Below are positions 37,041-46,036 of a stretch of 64,000 nucleotides of DNA, one piece after another (position 1 is the first letter of the stretch; each line of letters begins with the position of its first letter). Under the pieces are notes generated by a model. It saw only the letters and a program-made list of their open reading frames with translations, made no database searches and was not told where the DNA came from. The position numbers and the translations under genes were made by a program. The DNA is taken from NCBI GenBank assembly GCA_964059195.1, contig CAXKWD010000008.1, positions 46,666,502 to 46,730,501 on the forward strand. The letters are read 5' to 3'. The DNA comes from Ectobius pallidus (taxonomy: Eukaryota; Arthropoda; Insecta; Blattodea; Ectobiidae).

Positions 37041-37854
37041 GGTAGATTTTCGAAGAAAAATCTACCTATTGCAATGGATACCACTTTATGATTTTCGAAA
37101 AATTCTTTCATATCTTTACGTTTCATGCTCCCCTAAGTACGAAACCACCGCCCGTTCAAAAAAAAAAATTGTGATATTTATATATATATCTTTACACGAT
37201 AGCGGCCGTAATTTTGAAGATATTTGAACCAAATTTTATTATGTTATTTCTAGGCCCAATAGTTCGGACAAGTTCGTTAATGGGCGAAATTGGCCCAAGG
37301 GGGTGGTCGGGGGAGGGGGTTGAAATTTTTAAAAATGTATATCTCGGCCCCTATGAAGTATAGAGGGAAACTTTGTTTGAATAAATTAGAGTACTCCCTA
37401 TGGAGTTTACAGTGACACCAACGATTCGGGGGTTCGAGTGAGGGTGGGGGTGGAGGTGGGGGTGGGGGATGAAAATTCGAAACTTTTGAAACCACGTCTT
37501 GTGGGGTATCGTTGAAAAGCTCTTGATGAGTACTCTACAAATCAATAAATAGTTTCTTGATTGCTCTCATATTACGCGAGATTTTAATGTTTGAAAATAA
37601 TAACACTTAAAAGAATTATTATAATATCATAATTTTGTCTTGTTTAGCGGCTTTGCTAATTTTATTCATTGCTGATCTTGCGCACGGCCTCCCAGAATAT
37701 TATATCCTATTCTTGTTGTCAAAACAAATGATTGTAGGCTCTTCCTCTTTACCGAATTCAGTTCTTATTACTGTAGGTTTACCATGCCAAGGCTAAAGAA
37801 GAAGAGTGCTATGCAGCGACAATAAATTAAACCAAAAGCACTTCGAAATCTACC
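37041..37854. mobile_element. Short TIR element, GGTAGATTTTCGAAG ends
   Basis: Left GGTAGATTTTCGAAG and right CTTCGAAATCTACC are inverted over about 14 bp. At the left end the terminus is part of a perfect-stem hairpin (GGTAGATTTT/AAAAATCTACC). The inside contains G-rich and C-rich tracts (GGGGGTGGTCGGGG; a GGTGGG repeat at 37440-37470) giving Pro/His open frames that are not genes. No target duplication seen, so the call is tentative. Confidence 0.45.
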
Positions 37855-38489
37855 TCCGCCTGTAGGCCTGCCTAAAGGGATTTTTTTTCTTGAAATATGG
37901 ATTTTGATTTGTCAGTTTCACATAAATATTGCAGTGAATTATTAATTTCGTGGTAAATCATAAATAAGTGTTCGTTTCGCGTGTTGATTGTAAAATTTGC
38001 ATTTAATTGCGATAATGAAAGTTAGTTTGCTAATTACTTGACAATCGCTATGTAATTAATGCTGATACCATTTTATTATATATATTAACACATTTTTCTA
38101 CCAAAAAATCGTGTCTCTATTCATAGCGTATAATTTATACAGTGGCGGAACCAGATTTTTTTAAAACGGGGAGTGTGCCACGTGAATCACTGGCACCATG
38201 GATTGGATGACTGACGTTCAGTATAAAATAAAATAAATACATCTAATAAAAAAAATTAAACAAATTTAAAGAAAAACGAAGTCGCCTGGATTTCATTTTG
38301 GCAAATATCTTTCTGAAGGTAGTGATTTCACGATGAATGTTTGGTGGAGCTAACTGCTAGAGCAACTAGACCGTCTTCTCTCATGGTGATTTGCATCCAG
38401 TCTTTCAGTCATCACATGGTGGATAAGATTTCTCTCAGCAGTAGCCGTCATTACAGACAACATACCAAACACTTTTACTAACTTATAGA
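37855..38489. other. Unassigned stretch with a hAT-like single end
   Basis: CAGTGGCGGAACCAGATTT at 38141 resembles the hAT MITE terminus at 18918-19102; no partner end found. Otherwise nothing recognised. Confidence 0.4.
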
Positions 38490-39271
38490 CTAGCAGGCGC
38501 CCGCGGCTTCACCTGCGATTACTTTCTCAACTGTTAGATGTTTTGTTTAAATCAGTTATTTAACAGAAAAATAATTAAAACATATTTATCAACACTGACA
38601 TCGTTTTACATAAATTGCAGGAATTACATAGTTCTATTCTTAATTATATTGTTTAACGAAATTACAAATATTTAATTAACGAACAAAATGAACCTTGTGC
38701 TACCATATGGACATTCAAATTCGAAATAAAATGATTAAAATGAACCATAGATTCATTAACCTTATCCAAATCATTCATAAACAGTTATATTTTAACGATT
38801 GATAATTTTAAAAAAGAACCGGCCTCGGGGTTCATCTCACGAATAAAGTGCGCCGCCCTGGGAAAAAGACCTCAGATTCGAGTTCCCTAGTCCAAGAAAC
38901 CCTGTATAGTGAGTCGTCTAAATCATTCAATGATTTCACATTTAGGCATGATTCATGATCCCCTTGTGTCCACCTATGTAAAAAGAAATCAGATGTCTGC
39001 GATTCATAAACAAATGAATCAAGATAGCAACCGACAAGGTCAATTGAATGCTATTTTCCACAACAATCGAATTGCTCGTGTGTTTCTTATGGAAGATATT
39101 TCGTCTCGAAAACATGTTATTTTTTGCATTAAAAATAAAAATGTTGAAAAATAATTTCTTAGTGTGCACTTACATTACGAAATGAAGGAACTGTCAAAAT
39201 TCCAAGTTTCTAACTATTATAGTTTAGGCTCTATGGTGATTCTCTCACAGTCAGGACAAAGCCGCTTATAC
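38490..39271 (-). mobile_element. Helitron-like element, diverged
   Basis: Minus-strand 3' end CGCGGGCGCCTGCTAG at 38490; 5' end near 39271 (GCTTTGTCCTGAC-type region). The body shares CAGATTCGAGTTCC and ATTCCAAGTTTC blocks with 11003-11668. The 5' terminus is decayed. Confidence 0.55.
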
Positions 39272-39396
39272 AAGGTGCGGCAGTGGAAACGGATGTTTTT
39301 CAAATAACCATAACTCAGAAGATTTTCAAGTTAAACAAAATTTAATTACACAGAAATGAAGCTTGTATAATGCAGTTTCTGTTGACTACTTCAGAA

Positions 39397-39890
39397 TTAC
39401 CTCCGAAAAATAACATCCGTCAAGTGACGACCTTCTTTCTGTATACAACCTCGTAGCCTCACTTCGAAATTCTGCATTACTCTTCCCAGCATTTCTTCCT
39501 CCACATTAGTGATTTCTACACGAATGAACTCTTTTAGTTCTTGGACGTTACGGGGTTTGTTTAAGTAAACCTTTGATTTGAGGTAACCCCACAAAAAATA
39601 GTCACATATGGATTAGTCAGGGGAGCGAGGCCAATGTCGCCAAAACGGGAGACCACATGTTGAGGAAACATGTCGCGAACCGCTTGCATTTGATGCTCTC
39701 GCAGTATGCGGTGTGCCACCATTTTATTGGAACCAAATTTGCTGCGTGTTTAGTCTTCGGCTGCGTAGTTCCGGAAGCAGGAACCTGTTGAGCATTTCAA
39801 TTTAGCGTGCTGAAGTCACTGTCACTGTGGTATTTTCCTCTTCAAAAAAATAAGGACCGATGATTCCAAATTTAGCAACACCACGCCACA
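39397..39890 (-). pseudogene. mariner/Tc-type transposase C-terminal remnant
   Basis: The minus strand reads, across shifts, GVAKFGIIGPYFFEEE (about 39890), NGGTPHTAR (the usual WFQQDGAPPHTA second-aspartate region, Asp now lost), a PRSPD-like piece near 39640, then MWGYLKSKVYLNKPRNVQEL and RHLTDVIF at the end (39594-39397). The PRSPDL.P.DY.LWG.LK.KVY pattern is the catalytic C-terminal part of Tc1/mariner DDE transposases. The N-terminal DNA-binding domain is absent and the frame is shifted at least twice. Confidence 0.75.
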
Positions 39891-39910
39891 CCACACTGTT
39901 ACTGGGTATA

Positions 39911-39955
39911 CCCAGAAGAAGGCCACAACATGAGGGCCGAAACGTCGGTTTTACA
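39911..39955 (+). ncRNA. Degenerate hammerhead-ribozyme-like motif (Penelope-type)
   Basis: GAGGGCCGAAACGTCGG matches the stem-II/GAAAC/GUC part of hammerhead motifs common in Penelope-like elements. The upstream CUGAUGA box is degenerate (ACAACATGAG), so self-cleavage is unlikely. A perfect 12-bp palindrome, TGGGTATACCCA, lies just 5'. Confidence 0.3.
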
Positions 39956-40185
39956 CATGATGACACGGCGCCACCCAGATATTCAAGGTTATTATTAATG
40001 AGATTGCATGTTAGATAATTCCATTGTTGCGTCAATTGACGACATTTATTTTTCGGAGGTAATTCTGAAATAGTCAACAGAAACTGCAATATACAAGCTT
40101 CATTTCTGTGTAATTAAATTTTGCTTAACTTGAAAATCTTCTGAGTTATGGTTATTTGAAAAACGTCCGTTTCCTCTGCCGCACC

Positions 40186-42879
40186 CTTTATATTGTATAT
40201 CTAAATGAAAACACATGAGGATCGCAGTTAATTAGTAGTTCTTCTAATAACTAGGGATTTTTAGTCCTTGCTCCTTCATCATTGTCCACTTTGTTTTCTA
40301 AATCAATAACTCGTTACAAAGGGTATCGTCAGTGCTTTTTTCATAAAAATATTTAATGGGTACTCTAACTTTTGACTTGGATCGTTGTCAGACTTACCCA
40401 CATGCATAGAATGAATGTGGAATCACACACAATATGCATAACGTTTTACGAGTTTAAATCCTCTGAGGTAGAGTTAGTTCGTATACTTCAATTATATCCA
40501 TAAGCTGCATTTTAGTCCATGATACGCTCACAGGATTTGTTGCACTATTCGCCATAATACGCTAAATTTAAAATGAAAATTAGCTATACTTCTATTTTCG
40601 AGAGTTGGTGCTTGACAGGTAACTCGGAACTACTGCAAGATGTTGCTGATCATCTGACATGTATATAAGTGGATCATTTTCACAAGGGCATTTATAATTT
40701 AACACTTGAAAAACAACTGCAGAATAGTCTGAGACAGAATGACATAATGCAGTAAATGCAATTTGAAACCAAGAGGAAAGGGATACAATAAACTCTTGAG
40801 CACGTGCTAATAAATCAGTATCGTCGATAGCGGTGCTGCAGCGCTCACTTGTTTTCCTGATCTCCACACTAATGTCTGAAAGGGTTTGCACCGCTGGCTT
40901 TAAGTGGTATGATCCAAATGAAATGTTGCAATCCCCTTCATGGAAGTAATGAGGAATTAACAAATTGGTTTACACTATATATTGATCCTATAGGCTTGTA
41001 GCCTGTTTAAGCTGAATGTACAGTAATTAAACTGAAAAATTGAAAACACTAATTTAAATTGTATGGAAAAATGTAAAACACTAATCACTGAACAACATAG
41101 TTTGAATTGCTGAACAAAGAATAAAAAATAATGCAAAGGAAAAATAATACAATTCTTGCATCTTGAATGTTTAATCTTGATGTATTGTGCTACTGTTCAA
41201 ATTTCTTGATGTGTCTTGAAGCTGGTGATGTGGTAAGCGCTTGCAGTAAATGTTTGTAGAATTGTTTATAGAACAGTGGTGATAGAAATCCAGTAATTTA
41301 TTAAATCACTATATGTGGGATGGGGATGTAATGTGTTACTGTGTTAAAATGATGACACTACATGTTGGGTAACCTATTTTACGTTATGTGAATATGTGAC
41401 TGTCAATACATTGAACTGAAAATGTATGGAATGTACTTCCAATGCAAGTTAAAGGCTATGTAATGCTTAAGCTGGGGTCACATATCACTGAATTAAACTT
41501 GATAATGTAGAAATAGTTTGTGGCCGACAAGCCGTAGGTACTAATCACACGTATTGAAAAACTTGAAGGTTATGTCTTGTGCGGGCTTATGCACTGTGTC
41601 GCACGGTTGAATATGATGTAAGTTACCGATGACACTGTGTTGTGACAAAGAAATGTGGATGCAATGGGCCATCACACGGACGTTAAAATCGCACGTTTTG
41701 ATTTAAGAACTTGGAAGTTGTGTTATGTGTGGGCTTATGCACTGCGTCGCACATATTCAGGTTCAATATGATGTTACTGATGAAACTGCTTTGTGACAAA
41801 GAAAAGTAATGGCCACCACGCGGAGGTCAATCGGCCGTCTTGACCCCACAGGCAAATTAATTAGACTCAAGACTTGAAGGGATAAATTCCCTTTTATATC
41901 AGGGTAATTGCGTCTTAAAAAATTGCGTAACCTGAAATTGCATGGTAACTGAATGAGATCTGAAGTTTAATTGGCTAAGAAGTGTTAATGACGGCATAAT
42001 GACAGCATCGCTAGCCAATGGAAAATGATTGGCGGAATGATCATTATTTCTATAGCTATAATTCACTAAAACCTCAGACAAACAAATCACCTTCGTTGTT
42101 TAACCAAACACTTGATAAGTTGAAATGATATAGAATAATGTAGACCTAAATTGATTCATTCCTACAAATTATAAGTTACGAAATTTCATCGAGTATTTGT
42201 GTGATATTTGAAGATTTTTTATAGTATGCCGAATTAAGACGCACTTTTCAATAATTACTGAACTAGTGAATGAAAAACGTTGCATTCGTGTACCAAAATG
42301 TCTACAAGTGCCTAATCTTTAAATTCATAATCAGATTTTGATTATAATGTCGCGAATTAATAGAATAAAGAATTTATTGATATCTAGTAATGTTGGCGAA
42401 CTTAGCACGATTCTGAAGAAAATGGCAGCACTGGTGCTGCATGACACAACGCGAGCAAGTGAATGTCCAAGGGGTTCTCATTTGACATGGGCAGTTACCT
42501 GATATCGTTCAGTGCACATGATGACGTCGCCCGCAAGGGAAATGGTGTGAACATTTACCCTAGCATGTGCATTTTATAGTGTTTCTGTGTGAAGTTTTAT
42601 GTATTACTAGTTTTATGTATTATTAGTTTCTTTTATAGCATTTTTGCCTGTCATTTTCCTCCCTGTTTGATATGGTCCTTAAATATTTAAAGTTCATATC
42701 TTGTGCTACGGCTGCGTGATAATCATAATCACAGTTTCCAAGTATGATTTAGTGTTTAAGGTTATTAATGAATTAGTTTCAACCCTGTTTTTATATAGTG
42801 TTTTACTGGAATTGTGTTAGTAATAAATTTAAGTGAATAGTGAATTGGTTTCAAGTTTTGTATATAGTGTTTTGCAACT
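40186..42879. other. Unassigned 2.7-kb stretch
   Basis: A ~130-bp local duplication (about 41560-41690 and 41695-41830; shared GGGCTTATGCACTG and TGACAAAGAAA). A minus-strand open frame of 123 codons at 40963-40592 matches nothing I recognise and has no promoter or splice context. 42430-42880 could be the 5' region of the THAP reading. Confidence 0.4.
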
Positions 42880-43035
42880 ATGCTGAACTGTGCTGTGGCT
42901 GTGTGTGGTCATTATACCCAAAAACCCAAAGACACTGACATATCATACCATCAATTTCCTAAAGATGTGTTAGTATGCAAAAAGTGGATTCATGCTTGTA
43001 GGCGGAAAACCCGTTATACTGCACTGTTATATTGA
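42880..43035 (+). pseudogene. N-terminal half of a THAP zinc-finger domain
   Basis: ATG at 42880 begins MLNCAVAVCGHY (C-x4-C), followed by SYHQFPKD and KKWIHACRRK, the conserved start of a C2CH THAP DNA-binding domain. The second zinc-ligand pair (C-x2-H) is missing. The frame stops at 43033-43035, five bases before the Polinton. GT dinucleotides after RRKT could be a splice donor, or the Polinton may have separated the rest. THAP domains occur in host transcription factors and in P-element and Kolobok transposases; an intronic location makes a transposon origin likely. Confidence 0.6.
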
Positions 43036-43040
43036 CTGTG
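43035..43040. repeat. Polinton left target-site duplication (ACTGTG)
   Basis: Six bases identical to 57680-57685. Polintons generate 6-bp duplications. Confidence 0.95.
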
Positions 43041-43093
43041 AGTAGTATGAAGGGAGGTATAAACTAAAATGGCCGCCAACCGACGCCGCCCCC

Positions 43094-43510
43094 AGCGTCG
43101 CGCCGCCATGACGTCATGGGTATCATATGAAAGCGCGCGTTGTGCCCTTTCGTCCTATGGTGTTCCGACGCCGCCCCCGACGCCCTAGTTGTGCCCTTTT
43201 GGCAAAAAGACGTCATGGGTATCATATGAAAGCGCGCGTTGTGCCCTTTCGTCCTATGGTGTTCCGACGCCGCCCCCGACGACCTAGTTGTGCCCTTTTG
43301 GCAAAAATACGTCATGGGTGTCATATGAAAGCGTGCGATGTGCCCTTTCGTCCTATGGTGTTCCGACGCCGCCCCGACGACCTAGTTGTGCCCTTTTGGC
43401 AAAAATACGTCATGGGTGTCATATGAAAGCGTGCGATGTGCCCTTTCGTCCTATGGTGTTCCGACGCCGCCCCCCGACGCCCTAGTTGTGCCCTTTTGGA
43501 AAATGACGTC
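43094..43510. repeat. Subterminal ~98-bp tandem repeats (left TIR)
   Basis: Four to five copies, each with GACGTCATGGG or TACGTCATGGG, ATCATATGAAAGCG, TGTGCCCTTTCGTCCTATGG and a CGACGCCG block. Mirrored at 57215-57625. Such arrays may bind terminal or transcription proteins; that is inference. Confidence 0.9.
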
Positions 43511-44142
43511 ATGGGTATGGTTTGGACGCTATTATACACGTTTCGAAACAGGGAGAGACGCCTTTTCATCCTGTGCTAACCCCTTCTCCTCCAGACGCCC
43601 CGTTTAAAAGTTAGGACCTTATGCCATCCGACGCCTCCCCCCCCGACGCCCACTTAGGTCCTTTGCTCCATGACGTCATAGGAATTTTTCAAACAAAGGG
43701 ATACGCTCTTACGCGTTATTGTATTCCCTGGTTCATACCTACGGCCGCCCCCCACCCATACTTAGGTCCTTTGCTCTATGACGTCATGGGGTTAGAATTG
43801 AAACATGTCACAGCATGCACCAACGTGACGCTATTATAGCTAGATAGTGTAATAGTGACATACGTACAATATTGCGCAAGGGCACATGATAGTTATGAAA
43901 AGATAAAATAGGTTTATACTTACATAACCAATTCTTCTTCCTTTCAGCATCCTTTCTTCTTCCAGATGAACACTGTTACTATTACTATCGACTAAGTGAA
44001 ATGACTTTGTAAGGAATAGGAATTGGTTAAGGTTATAGTTTCATTTCAGAACGTCACAACCTTATCCCGTAACATAAGGTTGTCACGCTCCTATGAAATA
44101 AAGTGTATGTACAAATAGCTTCAGAGTAATAGAGCTGGATGA

Positions 44143-44148
44143 TTTATT
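44143..44148 (-). terminator. Poly(A) signal AATAAA in left TIR
   Basis: Lies 94 bp past the stop of the outward left gene. Mirror copy at 56584-56589 in the right TIR. Confidence 0.6.
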
Positions 44149-44241
44149 TCATCGCTAACCATGTCTAATAAAGACAGAATTTTCAACTTGCAGGAACACT
44201 TTGTTGTTTATATAGTTAAACACTTCGCTTTGCATTAGTAC

Positions 44242-44561
44242 CTAGGCATTAACCAAGGATAGGTTATATGCCTTAGAATTGGGGAAAGTTCCTTTATAAA
44301 TCAGATCAACCCTGATTTCACCACTGTTTATTCCACAGATCTCTGTTTCGTTAAACACATCGGTATACTTTTTGGGTAAGAATACCGATAACAGATCTAT
44401 ACTTTCGCTCTTTCGAATATGTAATAACACGCAACGGCCATATCGTGTTTCTTTATGGCCGCATAAACAATATTGTAAGGCACGTTCTCTACGAGCTCTG
44501 ACATTCCTACGCACCTTGGTAAAGACGATGCTGAGTTAAATTTCGCAACTAGAGAGGCCAT
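44242..44561 (-). pseudogene. Small conserved Polinton gene, leftmost, 1-nt frameshift
   Basis: The minus-strand ATG at 44561 follows directly on a 3' splice site (TTTTTTACAG). A donor (AAG|GTAAGA) lies at 44672/44671, so a 110-bp intron separates a 5' leader exon from the coding exon. Reading gives MSELVENVPYNIVYAAIKK, then the frame is lost by one base near 44440 and continues as RYGRCVLLHI and VFLPKKYTDVF-like sequence (SVFLPKKYTDVFNETEI) to a TAG at 44244-44242. Intact length would be about 106 residues. The TRYG..V.L...FLPK pattern is one I know from small Polinton and insect-virus-like proteins of unknown function. Stop codon abuts the inner TIR edge. Fed by the TATA array at 44747-45590. 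Confidence 0.6.
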
Positions 44562-44746
44562 CTGTAAAAAACGAGAACGAAGTCTGATTAACTATTTATT
44601 TATATTAATAATAAAAGTATCACACAAAACTGTAAAGATTATATCATAAAATAGTGTAGATGTAGTCTTACCTTATAAGTTTTTAAAGTAGGAGAAGAAC
44701 AAGATGACTGAACAACTGTAGATCCGCTTACACACTTGACATAACC

Positions 44747-45590
44747 CTGTAAATACATGTCTTTTATACAAAACTCTCAGAGCAACACTATGACGTAGTA
44801 ACAGAGACCTTGAGATATTTCATGCTTTGCGTGTAAAGATGTTTGGAAGTGTAGCTATGGAATGCATCCCTTGGCTTGTTTAAAGATAACAATATGTAAT
44901 ACAATCTTTTTTTTTCTTTGGAGAGAGAGTTTTAAAGGTGTGTTGTCGTTAGTGTTACACGTTTCCGTACATTCCTAAGTTAAGATAAGACCCTGTAAAT
45001 ACATGTCTTTTATACAAAACTCTCCGAGCAACACTAGGATGTAGTCATGCTTTCTAAATAACTTTTCGATGACGTGTATAGATACATGTTTCCGTACATT
45101 CCTAAGTTAAGATAAGATCTTGTAAATACATGTCTTTTATACAAAACTCTCCGAACAACACTAGGATGTAGTCATGCTTTCTAAATAACTTTTCGATGAC
45201 GTGTATAGATACATGTTTCCGTACATTCCTAAGTTAAGATAAGATCTTGTAAATACATGTCTTTTATACAAAACTCTCCGAACAACACTAGGATGTAGTC
45301 ATGCTTTCTAAATAACTTTTCGATGACGTGTATAGATACATGTTTCCGTACATTCCTAAGTTAAGATAAGATCTTGTAAATACATGTCTTTTATACAAAA
45401 CTCTCCGAGCAACACTAGGATGTAGTCATGTTTTCTAAATAACTTTTCGATGACGTGTATAGATACATGTTTCCGTACATTCCTAAGTTAAGATAAGATC
45501 TTGTAAATACATGTCTTTTATACAAAACTCTCCGACCAACACTATGACGTGGTCATGCTTTCTAAATAACTTTTCGATGACGTAGTAACA
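44747..45590 (-). promoter_or_regulatory. Reiterated core-promoter array, 127-bp unit
   Basis: On the minus strand each unit contains GTATAAAAGACATGTATTTA. TATA copies (+ coordinates of CTTTTATA) lie at about 44761, 45007, 45134, 45261, 45388 and 45515; the last five are exactly 127 bp apart. The copy nearest the gene is about 30 bp upstream of a plausible start near 44738, ahead of the leader exon ending at 44672. Units also share ACACGTCATCGAAAAGTTAT. Strength and use of the outer copies are unknown. Confidence 0.65.
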
Positions 45591-45706
45591 GCTACCTTGA
45601 GATATCTTTAAATAAGTAGAGAGATAACGCAAACATAGCAAACACGTTACAACACAGGAAAATTCCAAAGCTTCATACTTTCTAAAAATAACATTTCGAT
45701 AGCTAG

Positions 45707-45740
45707 TATAAATAGACACATCTTACTTTGTCTTCTCAGT
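45707..45740 (+). promoter_or_regulatory. PolB promoter: TATAAATA + TCAGT initiator
   Basis: TATAAATA at 45707-45714 and TCAGT at 45736-45740; 31 bp from the first T of TATA to the initiator A (45738), the classic arthropod spacing. Confidence 0.8.
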
Positions 45741-45981
45741 GTACTACAACGCTTTCTACATATAAGGTGAAACAGAACAGATTACTCGAACAAGTAGTAG
45801 CTGAATCAAGGAAAAGAGTTAGAGATTTATCACCGGAGAAACAGTTTTACAGCTTTGTTGTTACAGAGAGGTGAGTGGTAATGCATTAAAAAAAACTCAT
45901 ACAGTCAAGTGCTAATTATTTCCGTTACATTCATGTGTTATGTTCTTTATACTGTTACATGCATTTCTCTAATTGTTACAG
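45738..45981 (+). other. PolB leader exon and 111-bp intron
   Basis: Predicted exon 45738-45870, donor GAG|GTGAGT at 45871, acceptor TTGTTACAG ending at 45981. The leader exon contains 45770-45843, a near-copy of 51407-51478 from inside the 51261 gene (reading VAESRKRVRDLSPEK in both). Confidence 0.7.
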
Positions 45982-46036
45982 ATTCAGTCTTTTGTATTGT
46001 GTTGAATATCATTATATATTACTACTACTAATAATA

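Larger units (their letters stand above)
39274..40185 (-). mobile_element. mariner-like element, internally deleted
   Basis: Inverted ends: GGTGCGGCAGTGGAAACGGA at the left and the complement at the right. The match continues (TTGAAAAACGTCCGTTTCC; TCAGAAGATTTTCAAGTTAA; ACAGAAATGAAGCTTGTATA) for about 150 bp. It carries C-terminal transposase pieces only. A foreign segment (about 39900-40000) with a Penelope-like GGGCCGAAACGTCGG motif lies inside. Confidence 0.7.
43041..44241 (+). repeat. Polinton left TIR
   Basis: Inverse of 56486-57679. Differences seen: two substitutions near 43590, unequal length in the ~98-bp subterminal repeats, and a 4-bp gap (CTAA present only at the right, near 56525). 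Contains CRE-like TGACGTCA palindromes at several points, and an AATAAA on the minus strand (44148-44143). Frames such as 43127-43426 are periodic repeat translations, not genes. Confidence 0.95.

Noticed and set aside
37277..37545. Pro/His-rich frames
   Set aside because: Produced by GGTGGG and CCCC tracts inside a TIR element.
40592..40963. 123-codon minus-strand frame
   Set aside because: No similarity I can recognise and no promoter, splice or repeat context; left as unassigned.
43127..43607. Arg/Pro-rich open frames on both strands in the Polinton TIRs (also 57123-57593)
   Set aside because: They repeat with the ~98-bp subterminal unit and occur in several frames and strands; no gene signals.
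45935..46036. Longer PolB N-terminus
   Set aside because: Needs a GTG start and runs through a consensus 3' splice site; the ATG at 46037 fits the leader-intron model.
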